The notes under the pieces were generated by a model that ran no database searches, was not told where the DNA came from, and worked only from the letters and a program-made list of their open reading frames with translations. Both the position numbers and the translations under genes were made by a program. From NCBI GenBank assembly GCA_902615745.1, contig CACMQB010000002.1, positions 62,001 through 126,000 on the forward strand: DNA of 64,000 nucleotides, written 5' to 3'. Of the stretch, positions 37,278 to 45,981 are shown piece after piece (position 1 is the stretch's first letter; each line of letters begins with the position of its first letter). Origin of the DNA: an uncultured Alphaproteobacteria bacterium. GTDB taxonomy: Bacteria; Pseudomonadota; Alphaproteobacteria; HIMB59; GCA-002718135.

Positions 37278-38569
37278 ATCTAACAACATCATATGTAGGC
37301 ATTTTAAGTCTTATTGTATTTGTTCTTGCATATGCTGTTGTAATGGCTGAAGAATTTAGCCATTTAAGAAAATCTAAACCAGTTATTATTTCAGCTGCTG
37401 TAATATGGGGGATTATAGCTTTCCATTTTTCTTCTGATAAGCAATATGCCAAAGAAATTGAGTATGCGTTAGAGCATAATATCTTAGAATTTGCAGAACT
37501 TTTCCTATTTCTTCTCGTTGCTATGACTTACATCAATGCTCTAGAAGAAAGAAAAGTTTTTGATGTAGTCAGATACCAATTAACATCAAGGGGATTTAGC
37601 TTTAGACAATTATTTATATTCACAGGTATAATTACTTTTTTCTTATCTCCTATAGCTGATAACTTAACAACTGCACTAGTCATGTGCTCTGTAGTCATGG
37701 CCTGTGGTAAAGGTAATACAAAATTTATATCAATTGGTTGTATTAATATAGTTGTTGCAGCAAATGCAGGTGGTGCTTTTAGTCCATTTGGAGATATAAC
37801 TACCTTAATGGTATGGCAGGCTGGTATTGTCGAATTTTTTACATTTTTTAAAATTTTTTTTCCTTCTGTAGTTAATTACATAATTCCCGCAGCAGTTATG
37901 TATTTCTTTATTCCAAATGCAAAACCACAAATTAGTTCTGATAGAGAATATATGAAAAGAGGCGGACGAGTAATTATCTTTTTAGGTTTGCTTACAATTT
38001 TTAGTGCTGTAAACTTCCATAATATTCTTCACTTGCCTCCAATGCTTGGCATGATGTTTGGTCTTGGTCTTCTTGGATTATATTCTTTTTATTTACAAAT
38101 TACACATGATCCATCTGTTGAAGATGAAAAATTTGATTTCTTTAGAAAAGTTTCAAGAGCCGAATGGGACACATTGTTATTCTTCTTTGGAGTAATTCTA
38201 AGTGTAGGCGGTTTAGGATTTATAGGTTATCTGACTGTTGTTTCGGAGTTCTTATATATTGGTCTTGGCCCAACAATGGCTAATTCTATGGTAGGTGTTC
38301 TTTCAGCTATCGTAGATAATATACCAGTTATGTTTGCTGTAATTACTATGAGACCGGAAATGTCAATTGATCAGTGGTTACTCGTTACATTAACAACAGG
38401 AGTGGGTGGTAGCCTATTGTCAATTGGTTCAGCTGCAGGTGTAGCACTTATGGGACAAGCTAGAGGATATTATACATTTTTTGGACATTTAAAATGGACT
38501 CCAGTTATATTTATTGGTTATGTAGCAAGTATTTATCTTCACGTTTTAATGGCTGACTTGCCTTGGTAA
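37268..38569 (+). CDS. nhaD: Na+/H+ antiporter NhaD
   Basis: NhaD exports Na+ in exchange for protons at the inner membrane. The 433-residue protein is almost all membrane helices, with the typical AVVMAEEFSHLRKSKPV near the N-terminus, SPIADNLTTALVMCSV, NAGGAFSPFGDITTLMVW and SAIVDNIPVMFAV. These intramembrane Asp and Asn motifs define the ArsB/NhaD group. A marine cell with proteorhodopsin and H+-PPase could use the proton gradient this way. The last 31 bases overlap thiP on the other strand. Confidence 0.93.
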   Translation: MEIDLTTSYVGILSLIVFVLAYAVVMAEEFSHLRKSKPVIISAAVIWGIIAFHFSSDKQYAKEIEYALEHNILEFAELFLFLLVAMTYINALEERKVFDVVRYQLTSRGFSFRQLFIFTGIITFFLSPIADNLTTALVMCSVVMACGKGNTKFISIGCINIVVAANAGGAFSPFGDITTLMVWQAGIVEFFTFFKIFFPSVVNYIIPAAVMYFFIPNAKPQISSDREYMKRGGRVIIFLGLLTIFSAVNFHNILHLPPMLGMMFGLGLLGLYSFYLQITHDPSVEDEKFDFFRKVSRAEWDTLLFFFGVILSVGGLGFIGYLTVVSEFLYIGLGPTMANSMVGVLSAIVDNIPVMFAVITMRPEMSIDQWLLVTLTTGVGGSLLSIGSAAGVALMGQARGYYTFFGHLKWTPVIFIGYVASIYLHVLMADLPW

Positions 38570-40128
38570 TTTAAATTATCAATTAATAGAAAAATAATCA
38601 TACTTAGTATTAAAATTACACCAGCAACAAAAGAAGCTTCGTTAAATTTATAAACACTAATCAATTTAAATAAGTAAGATGGTAAGGTATCAAAGTTTTG
38701 ATCTTTAAAAAATGATATTATTGTAAAATCACCAAAAGTAATAACTGTCGAAAATGCAAAAACAAAAATTATATTTTTCTTAATCATTGGGAGCAAGATA
38801 ATAAAATAATTTCTTATGCTTATTCGGAAAGTTTGCTGAAAATTTTCAAAATTTAAAAATATATTTTTCAGATTATTAAAAATTATCAATATAGAAAAGG
38901 GTAATAAGAAAAGACAATTTATCAAAACTATCACAAAATATTTGAAAAATTGCAGATATCTTAATTCACCTAACACAATAAAATAACCAAGACTAAATAT
39001 AATTGGAGAAATAATTATTATTGAAGAACTTAATAAAAAAATTGATTGCTGAAAAATCATATTTTTATAATTTATTACAAGTATAGATGAAATTATAAAC
39101 CCAGATATACTAACAATTATTCCTGTAGTAACTGAAATAATAAGAGAGTTAAAAAAAGATCCTAAAAATTTTTCATTAATTAAAGATAAATAAATACCAT
39201 TATTTATAAAATGATAAATTACAGAAATTATTGGAGAAAAAAGAAATATCGAAAAAAAAACAATTATTAAAAAATCTATAATTTTTATAGCTTTGTATTC
39301 TTGATGAGGATGAATAAAATTAATTTGATCTATTTCAAAAAAATTTGAACCTTTTAATTTGTAAAAACCAATAAATAAAAAAAATAAACAGATAAAAATT
39401 TGTAAAAAACTGAGTAATATTGCTTTATTAAAATTTAGTTCAAAAAGTGCATATTGATAAATTGCCACCTCAATTGTAGAATACATAGGTCCACCACCTA
39501 ACGCCATTACTATTGCAAAACTTAAAAAACAAAGAGAGAATATTATTGAGAACACAGTAAAAAAATTTTGTCTTATATAAGGCATCTCTAATTTTAGAAG
39601 ATTGCCAAAAAAAGTAATGTTTAGAGAGATAGATATTTCATAATATTTTAAAGGAATACTATTTAAGGATTGAAAAAATAATCGGGTAGCAAATGGTGTA
39701 TTTAGAAGTATATGGGCAATTAAAATTGCTTTTATTCCAAAAATTGTCTCTATCGATAAATTCTCGTACAAATTAAAATACGAGTTATAAAAACCATTAT
39801 TTCCAAAGAGTTTAATTACTGCAAACACAATTAAGATTGTCGGTATTACAAAGCAAAAACCACAAAGAGAAATGATAAATTTAATAATTTTTAAATTCTT
39901 ATGTCTATTCAATGCTAATGCGAATGGAATAGCTAAAAAACAACTTAATAGTGCTGAAAGAAAAGCTTGATAGAGTGAGAAATAAATTAGACGATGTGTA
40001 TAAGAATTTTGAAAGAAATTATAAATTACCTCTAAATCAAAGTTAATTTTTGAAAAAATACCTACGAAAGGCAATAGGATTATTAATCCAAAAAAAAATA
40101 ATACTGAATAATTATATTTATAATACAA
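38539..40128 (-). CDS. thiP: Thiamine ABC transporter permease ThiP
   Basis: ThiP forms the membrane channel for thiamine or its phosphates. The 529-residue protein has about 12 helices and two internally similar permease halves (FbpB-like), as expected for ThiP. Its gene follows thiB by 5 bases and is under the same TPP riboswitch. No thiQ ATPase gene follows: the next gene is convergent nhaD, whose 3' end it overlaps by 31 bases. Confidence 0.87.
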   Translation of the reverse strand: MYYKYNYSVLFFFGLIILLPFVGIFSKINFDLEVIYNFFQNSYTHRLIYFSLYQAFLSALLSCFLAIPFALALNRHKNLKIIKFIISLCGFCFVIPTILIVFAVIKLFGNNGFYNSYFNLYENLSIETIFGIKAILIAHILLNTPFATRLFFQSLNSIPLKYYEISISLNITFFGNLLKLEMPYIRQNFFTVFSIIFSLCFLSFAIVMALGGGPMYSTIEVAIYQYALFELNFNKAILLSFLQIFICLFFLFIGFYKLKGSNFFEIDQINFIHPHQEYKAIKIIDFLIIVFFSIFLFSPIISVIYHFINNGIYLSLINEKFLGSFFNSLIISVTTGIIVSISGFIISSILVINYKNMIFQQSIFLLSSSIIIISPIIFSLGYFIVLGELRYLQFFKYFVIVLINCLFLLPFSILIIFNNLKNIFLNFENFQQTFRISIRNYFIILLPMIKKNIIFVFAFSTVITFGDFTIISFFKDQNFDTLPSYLFKLISVYKFNEASFVAGVILILSMIIFLLIDNLNYQGKSAIKT

Positions 40129-40133
40129 TTTAT

Positions 40134-41117
40134 TTACGAGGCATTAAGCCACTCATCAATCCATTTTTCTTTATTCTTATTAATTTCTTTTGGATCCATT
40201 TGAATAAAGTTAGGAACATCTAGTTTATCAAATGCCTCAGGTAAATCTTTTATATTTGTAACAGGGTACATAATATTTGTTGATGGTATGACTGATTGAA
40301 ATTCTTTTGATAACATAAAGTTAAGAAATTTATTTGCTAAATCTTTATTTTGTGAATTATTTAAAATGCCTGCAAATTCAATTGTTATATAATTTCCCTC
40401 TTCAAAAGTTGTAGCAAGAATATCATACCTTTCTTCAAACATTATATGTGCGGCTGGAGATGTAGTATAACTTAATACCATGTCAGCTTCTCCTGCCATA
40501 AAAAAATTATAATATGCATCTGTCCATCCTTTGGTAACGGAAATAATTTTTTTATTTAATTTTTTCCATTCATCCCCGGCTTTATCTCCATATAATGCTT
40601 TCATCCAAGTTAATAATCCTAAACCAGGAGTAGAGGTTCTCGGGTCTTGAATTACAATTCTAGCATTAGTAGAATTAATCAACTCATCCATTGATTTTGG
40701 AGGTGTAGCTAAATTTGCTTCATTATACACAAAAGAAAAGTATCCATAATTATATGGAACAAATTTACTACTTTCCCATTTTAATGGTAAATTAATTAAG
40801 TTGTTAATGTCATTGATATTATGAATTGTAAAAAGCTCAGATTGTTCAGCTAAATCAAATAAATTCATATCAAGACCTAAAACTATATCTGCCTTTGAAG
40901 TATCACCTTCTAAAATAACTTTATTCAATAATGTTGCGGCACTGTCTACAGCAACAAATTCTACATCTGCATTATGTTTTTCTTCAAATATTTTTTCAAT
41001 TATGGGTCCTGGACCCCACTCTGAAACAAAAGAGTCGTAAGTGTATATAGTTAGTTTCTCTGCATAGATTGAAAAAGATATAAATAAGGTAGTAAAAAAA
41101 ATTAGTATTGTTTTCAT
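40134..41117 (-). CDS. thiB: Thiamine ABC transporter substrate-binding protein ThiB
   Basis: This periplasmic protein captures thiamine. The 327-residue sequence starts with a Sec signal ending IYAEKL, followed by TIYTYDSFVSEWGPGPIIEKIFEEK, typical of ThiB, and ADIVLGLDMNLF and MVLSYTTSPAAHI. The TPP riboswitch directly upstream confirms the role. Its ATG lies just after a GGAGG ribosome binding site that is part of the riboswitch 3' end. Confidence 0.94.
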   Translation of the reverse strand: MKTILIFFTTLFISFSIYAEKLTIYTYDSFVSEWGPGPIIEKIFEEKHNADVEFVAVDSAATLLNKVILEGDTSKADIVLGLDMNLFDLAEQSELFTIHNINDINNLINLPLKWESSKFVPYNYGYFSFVYNEANLATPPKSMDELINSTNARIVIQDPRTSTPGLGLLTWMKALYGDKAGDEWKKLNKKIISVTKGWTDAYYNFFMAGEADMVLSYTTSPAAHIMFEERYDILATTFEEGNYITIEFAGILNNSQNKDLANKFLNFMLSKEFQSVIPSTNIMYPVTNIKDLPEAFDKLDVPNFIQMDPKEINKNKEKWIDEWLNAS

Positions 41118-41118
41118 G

Positions 41119-41190
41119 TTTCCTCCGCTGGCATTATCCAGATCAGGTTAAAAGGGTATAAATCTCAGCATTTAAGCACCCCTATTTTAA
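41119..41190 (-). promoter_or_regulatory. TPP riboswitch (THI box) controlling thiBP
   Basis: The minus strand carries the TPP aptamer core in order: GGGGTGC (41176-41182), GCTGAGA, ACCC, ACCTGATCTGGATAATGCCA and the closing GCGGAGG. TPP binding should repress expression. The terminal GGAGG (41122-41126) is the thiB ribosome binding site, so control is probably at translation by hiding this site, with no separate expression platform. Confidence 0.95.
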
Positions 41191-41265
41191 TTATAATAAA
41201 TATTATTTTAGAAAACAAACATAAAAGATTGTTTTTAGGTTATTTATGAATATAACAAATTTTTT

Positions 41266-41342
41266 CGGGGAGTAGCGCAGCCTGGTAGCGCACCTGGTTT
41301 GGGACCAGGGGGTCGAAGGTTCGAATCCTTTCTCCCCGACCA
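41266..41342 (+). tRNA. tRNA-Pro (anticodon TGG)
   Basis: The acceptor stem CGGGGAG / CTCCCCG is perfect. The anticodon stem CCTGG / CCAGG encloses the loop TTTGGGA with anticodon TGG at 41300-41302. The T arm contains GTTCGAATC, and CCA is encoded at 41340-41342. The alcohol dehydrogenase gene starts 7 bases later. Confidence 0.97.
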
Positions 41343-41349
41343 TAGAAAA

Positions 41350-42507
41350 ATGTTTAACTTTCATTCAACAGCTAGCTTGATTTTTGGTAATGAAACAGCA
41401 GTTAATTCAACTGATCAAATTGTAAATTTGTTAGGAAAAAATATTTTTTTAATAACTGATGAAGTATTAACAGAATTAGGATTGTACGATAAAACAATTA
41501 AAAAACTTCAATCATACTCAAATATAAATATATTTAATAAAGTTGAGTCTGATCCTTCAAAATCTACTTTATTAAAAGCATTTGATGAAGCAGCAGATTT
41601 CAAATCAACTGGAGTTTTAGGTTTTGGAGGCGGTTCATCTATGGATGTTGCAAAACTTATATCTTTACTTCTTGGGTCTAATCAGAATATCGATACGATA
41701 TGGGGGGTTAATAATGCAAAAGGTCCAAGAATACCACTTGTACTAATTCCTACAACAGCAGGAACTGGTTCAGAAGTTACACCAATTTCAATAATTACGA
41801 TGGATGACAAAGAAAAAAAAGGTGTTTCTTCAAAACTTATTTTACCTGATCTTGCTATTTTAGATCCATCATTAACTATTAATCTACCTCCAAATATAAC
41901 TGCATCAACTGGAATAGATGCTATGGTTCATGCAATCGAAGCTTACACTTCTATAAATCCTAACAACAATCCTATTTCAAAAATGTTATCTATAGAAGCA
42001 CTCAAGTTTCTTGGATCATCAATTAAAACTGCTGTATTTGAGGGGCATAATATAAATGCCAGATCAAATATGCTATATGGATCAATGTTAGCAGGTAAAG
42101 CTTTTGCAAATTCTCCAGTAGCAGCAGTACATGCCTTGGCATATCCTATAGGAGGTCTCTTTAATATCTCTCATGGACTTTCAAACTCGTTAGTTCTTCC
42201 AAGTGTTATGAAATTCAATTCCATAAATAAAGAAACAAAAAAAAATTACGCTAATCTTGCACCATTTGTATTTAAAGATTTAGATAATAGCAAAAGTGAT
42301 GAGATTGTGTGTAACAATTTTATAGACAGTTTAGAAAGTTTGTCTAAGGAACTTAAATTACCTTACAGGCTAAGAGATTTAGAAATTCCTGAGGAAGCTT
42401 GTCAATTGATGGCTAGTGAAGCAATGAAACAAACTAGATTATTAGTTAATAATCCGCGTAAAATTGAAGAATCTGACGCTTTTAATATATACAAATCTGT
42501 TTGGTAG
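41350..42507 (+). CDS. Iron-containing alcohol dehydrogenase
   Basis: This 385-residue group III NAD(P)-dependent dehydrogenase has [15 protein letters not shown] for the nucleotide, [12 protein letters not shown], the metal-ligand helix [14 protein letters not shown] and the His-rich [19 protein letters not shown]. The metal ligands (one Asp, three His) appear intact. The alcohol or aldehyde substrate is unknown. A longer frame starts at 41299 inside tRNA-Pro, so the ATG at 41350 is chosen. The gene has almost no leader of its own and may be read through from the tRNA. Confidence 0.92.
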   Translation: MFNFHSTASLIFGNETAVNSTDQIVNLLGKNIFLITDEVLTELGLYDKTIKKLQSYSNINIFNKVESDPSKSTLLKAFDEAADFKSTGVLGFGGGSSMDVAKLISLLLGSNQNIDTIWGVNNAKGPRIPLVLIPTTAGTGSEVTPISIITMDDKEKKGVSSKLILPDLAILDPSLTINLPPNITASTGIDAMVHAIEAYTSINPNNNPISKMLSIEALKFLGSSIKTAVFEGHNINARSNMLYGSMLAGKAFANSPVAAVHALAYPIGGLFNISHGLSNSLVLPSVMKFNSINKETKKNYANLAPFVFKDLDNSKSDEIVCNNFIDSLESLSKELKLPYRLRDLEIPEEACQLMASEAMKQTRLLVNNPRKIEESDAFNIYKSVW

Positions 42508-42557
42508 ATTTTGTTTACTTATAACTTAATTTACCTATTTAAATAAAATAGACCTTA

Positions 42558-44168
42558 ATGATAAAATCAACAGTTAATCAATTTTCAAATTCTCTTGGGT
42601 TAAACAAAGATGAATATATTCCAGAGGGCAGAGCTTCCTTTTCACTGTTTAAAATTGAAATTCTATCAGGATTAACTGTTGCAATCGCTCTTGTTCCAGA
42701 AGCAATTGCATTCGCTTTTGTAGCAGGTGTAGCACCTCTTTCAGGTTTGTACGCAGCTTTCATAGTAGGATTAGTAACTGCAATTTTTGGTGGGAGACCT
42801 GGAATGATTTCGGGAGCAACAGGAGCATTGGCTGTTGTTATGGTTTCATTAGTATCGGAACATGGAGTTCAATATTTATTTGCCACAGTAATACTTATGG
42901 GAATTTTACAATTTCTTGCAGGAATTTTTAAATTAGGAAAATTTATGCGAATGGTTCCTCAACCTGTAATGCTAGGTTTTGTAAACGGTTTAGCTATTGT
43001 AATTGGTTTATCTCAATTACATCAATTTCAAATATATAATTTTGATGGAACATTTACATGGATGTCAGGGGAGGTGCTTACATATTCTTTAGTATTAGTT
43101 TTCTTAACCATGTTAATCATATGGTACTTGCCTAGGGTTACTAAATTCATACCATCTACATTAGCTGCAATTCTTCTTGTGACTTTTTTAGTTTTACTTT
43201 TAGATTTACCTGTTCCAAGAGTGGGTGATTTAGCAAGTGTAGCAGGAGGTCTTCCAAATTTTTCTATTCCAACAGTTCCACTTAATTTAGATACTTTTTT
43301 TATTATATTTCCTTACGCAATTATTTTAGCGGCAATTGGATTAATTGAAAGTTTATTAACTCTTAATCTTGTAGGAGAAATAACGAACAAAAAGGGTGGG
43401 ACAAGACAAGAGTGTTTAGCGCAAGGTGTCGCTAATGGTATAACAGGATTTTTTGGCGGTATGGGTGGTTGCGCAATGATTGGACAATCAATGATAAATG
43501 TAAAATCAGGAGGCAGAACAAGAATTGCTGGCATATCAGCAGCAATTTTTTTACTAATTTTTATTCTTTATACATCAAATTTAATTGAACTTATTCCTAT
43601 AGCATCATTAGTAGGGGTTATGTTTATGGTCGTAATTGGAACATTTGCTTGGAATTCACTAAAATTATTATTTGTTGTTCCTCGTTCAGATGCATTGGTA
43701 ATTGTTTTAGTTACCTTAATAACTGTATTAGAAGATTTAGCAGTTGCTGTAGTTGCTGGCGTTATTATTAATGCGTTAGTATTTGCTTGGAAATCTGCTT
43801 CAAGAATTAGAGCAATTGAAAGACAATCGAGAACAGAAAAGGGTGCTAAGGTATATGAAATTGAAGGACCTCTTTTTTTTAGCTCAACTAATAGTTTTTT
43901 AGAAATTTTTAAACCTGCAGAAGATCCTAATTTAGTAATAATAGATTTTGCAAATTCAAAAGTTATTGATCAATCTGCTTTAAAAGCAATTGAGGATATT
44001 GCAGAAAGATATTCCAAATTAGGCAAACAAGTAAAGTTAAGACGTCTTACGAAGGACTGCCACAGTCTTTTAAGAAAAACAGGTCAATTGATAGTTGATA
44101 GTGATGATGATCCAGATTACGGTATAGCTGTAGATTATAGTGTTAAGCTTGGCATATTTGGTAAATAA
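42558..44168 (+). CDS. SulP-family inorganic anion transporter with STAS domain
   Basis: The 536-residue membrane protein has the SulP core: LTVAIALVPEAIAFAFVAGVAPLSGLYAA, ISGATGALAVVMVSLV and AAIGLIESLLTLN, with about 12-14 helices. A C-terminal cytosolic STAS domain follows (IDFANSKVIDQSALKAIEDI). Members carry sulfate, bicarbonate or other anions with Na+ or H+; the substrate cannot be read from sequence. It stands alone, 50 bases after the alcohol dehydrogenase. Confidence 0.92.
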   Translation: MIKSTVNQFSNSLGLNKDEYIPEGRASFSLFKIEILSGLTVAIALVPEAIAFAFVAGVAPLSGLYAAFIVGLVTAIFGGRPGMISGATGALAVVMVSLVSEHGVQYLFATVILMGILQFLAGIFKLGKFMRMVPQPVMLGFVNGLAIVIGLSQLHQFQIYNFDGTFTWMSGEVLTYSLVLVFLTMLIIWYLPRVTKFIPSTLAAILLVTFLVLLLDLPVPRVGDLASVAGGLPNFSIPTVPLNLDTFFIIFPYAIILAAIGLIESLLTLNLVGEITNKKGGTRQECLAQGVANGITGFFGGMGGCAMIGQSMINVKSGGRTRIAGISAAIFLLIFILYTSNLIELIPIASLVGVMFMVVIGTFAWNSLKLLFVVPRSDALVIVLVTLITVLEDLAVAVVAGVIINALVFAWKSASRIRAIERQSRTEKGAKVYEIEGPLFFSSTNSFLEIFKPAEDPNLVIIDFANSKVIDQSALKAIEDIAERYSKLGKQVKLRRLTKDCHSLLRKTGQLIVDSDDDPDYGIAVDYSVKLGIFGK

Positions 44169-44212
44169 TTAATTCTTGCTTTTTAAATTCCAAAATATAA
44201 CGTTTAGTAGAA

Positions 44213-44668
44213 ATGACTCTTATCGGAAAATGCGCGTGCGGTTCAGTAAATTATAAAATAAAAGATAAACCTTTGTTCACTCAAGCTTGTCATTGTAATA
44301 ACTGTAAAATTTCTACAGGCTCTTCTTTTGTTATACATACAATGATTTTTGAAGATGATTTTGAATTAAATGGTAATGTTGAATCTACACTGCTCCCTAC
44401 AGGCAGTGGAAAAGGTTATCGAGCATATTTTTGTAATAATTGTGGTGTTTATTTATATTGTAAATACAATGTTGCAAAATCTCGAATTGCAATAAGAACA
44501 GCTACACTCGACCAACCAATAACACCGCAAGCACATATTTTTGTGAAAGATAAAGATCCTTGGATTGAAATTATTAACAAAGATATTTGCCATGAAGCCA
44601 TGTATGATCGAGAATCAACTTGGCCAAAAGAGAGCTTAAGAAGACTGTCAGAGAAAGAAAATAATTAA
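44213..44668 (+). CDS. GFA-family protein (CENP-V/GFA domain)
   Basis: The 151-residue protein has the zinc-binding cysteines of the GFA fold: CACGSVNY, CHCNNCKISTG and CNNCGVYLY. The founding member binds glutathione and formaldehyde (glutathione-dependent formaldehyde-activating enzyme), but most members have unknown substrates. It converges on ytoQ with a 1-base gap. A second, shorter GFA gene is at 58228. Confidence 0.88.
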   Translation: MTLIGKCACGSVNYKIKDKPLFTQACHCNNCKISTGSSFVIHTMIFEDDFELNGNVESTLLPTGSGKGYRAYFCNNCGVYLYCKYNVAKSRIAIRTATLDQPITPQAHIFVKDKDPWIEIINKDICHEAMYDRESTWPKESLRRLSEKENN

Positions 44669-44669
44669 T

Positions 44670-45119
44670 TTATATTTTACCTTGTAAAGTATATTGTAAA
44701 ATTTTTACAACTTCATCAGTATTTTTTGTTATAGCATGAGCTGCTGCATCAACTTCTTTTAAAGCATGTTGATGTTCATCACTATGCATTATTATGAGAG
44801 ATTTATTCAAGGCTGATGCATACCCTGCATCAAAAGCAGCATTCCATTGTTTATATTTCTCACCAAAACGTACTACAACTATATCTGCTTTTTCAATCGA
44901 ATTTCTAGTTCGTATAGCATTTATTTTGGCTCCTTTGTTATCGTGCCAAAATTTTTTTTCTTCATCACCAAGTATTTTTACACCAACATCATCTGATAAT
45001 TCATGATTAGTAGTTGGGCTTGAAAATTCTATTTCTAAATTCTTAGATTTAGATTTATCTATAATCTCATCTCGCCAATTAGTATGAATTTCACCGGATA
45101 AATAAACTTTTAATTTCAT
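44670..45119 (-). CDS. YtoQ-family protein
   Basis: This 149-residue protein matches the YtoQ family, which resembles nucleoside 2-deoxyribosyltransferases: KVYLSGEIHTNWRDEI at the start, EFSSPTTNHELSD in the middle and ADIVVVRFGEKYKQWNAAFDAGYASAL towards the end. The biochemical function is not established. It lies 8 bases after the upstream methyltransferase gene on the same strand, probably one transcript. Confidence 0.85.
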   Translation of the reverse strand: MKLKVYLSGEIHTNWRDEIIDKSKSKNLEIEFSSPTTNHELSDDVGVKILGDEEKKFWHDNKGAKINAIRTRNSIEKADIVVVRFGEKYKQWNAAFDAGYASALNKSLIIMHSDEHQHALKEVDAAAHAITKNTDEVVKILQYTLQGKI

Positions 45120-45127
45120 TTTTTAAA

Positions 45128-45898
45128 TTAACCTAAATATGCCGCTGTTAATACTGGAAAACTTGTAAATCCGAAATTACCTACTTTTTCAGATTTATTT
45201 AATTGTTTTTTCCAATCATCTACTTTGTCTTCTGAAACACCTTGGCTTAAAGCAAACTTACTTAACATAGTTTCATAAAAAATTGCTGGTGAATTATTAT
45301 CTCTATTTGTAATTAAATACGATAAATTTTGAGAACTTATATTTTTATATCCAAGTTTTTTTAATTTACCATTTAAATCGAGTGGAAGCATTTGATGAAA
45401 ACAATGTGCTCTAAATGCCTCATGAATAAGATCATTAATTTCTTTTTCTGGTCCATAAAATCTAAAATAGTCCCAGAGAATTGATACATTAACAAATTTA
45501 GAATTAGTTTTAGAAATTCTTTTTATTTCCTTTAAGGATGTATCTATATCTTCGATATATTCTAATGTTTGAGTAGCTGTAATTTTATCACATGAAGAAT
45601 CTTCTATCTTGATATCATCAGCTGTAGTACAAATAAGTTCCACATTATTTTGATCTTTACATTTACCGCTTGCAACATCTAACTGATCTTGACTTGGATC
45701 AATTCCTATTACCTTGCCTTGTTCTCCTACAGATAATGAAATTTCTTCGACTAAATGACCACCGCCACAACCAATATCAATAACAGTTTCATTAGTTTCT
45801 AAATCTAAGGCATTTACAATAGCTAGTCTTCGTGAAACTCCAGCATAACCATTCGCTATTTTTTGTTGAATAATACTTGTTTCGTTATCAAATTTCAT
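45128..45898 (-). CDS. Class I SAM-dependent methyltransferase
   Basis: The 256-residue protein has a Rossmann-type SAM motif, ETVIDIGCGGGHLVEEIS, followed by GKVIGIDPSQDQLDVA and the post-motif TTADDIKIEDSSCDKI. This places it in the Methyltransf_11/31 group. The substrate is unknown. It is divergent from the nucleotide cyclase gene, with an 83-base AT-rich region between that must serve both. Confidence 0.87.
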   Translation of the reverse strand: MKFDNETSIIQQKIANGYAGVSRRLAIVNALDLETNETVIDIGCGGGHLVEEISLSVGEQGKVIGIDPSQDQLDVASGKCKDQNNVELICTTADDIKIEDSSCDKITATQTLEYIEDIDTSLKEIKRISKTNSKFVNVSILWDYFRFYGPEKEINDLIHEAFRAHCFHQMLPLDLNGKLKKLGYKNISSQNLSYLITNRDNNSPAIFYETMLSKFALSQGVSEDKVDDWKKQLNKSEKVGNFGFTSFPVLTAAYLG

Positions 45899-45981
45899 TT
45901 TGTAAATTTTTTATTTGATATTATTTATTATATATAAATTTAGATATACTATAAATACAATCAAAATATATATTTAATTAG

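Noticed and set aside
41299-41349. Alcohol dehydrogenase start inside tRNA-Pro.
   Set aside because: The first 17 codons are tRNA sequence; the ATG at 41350 matches the family start.
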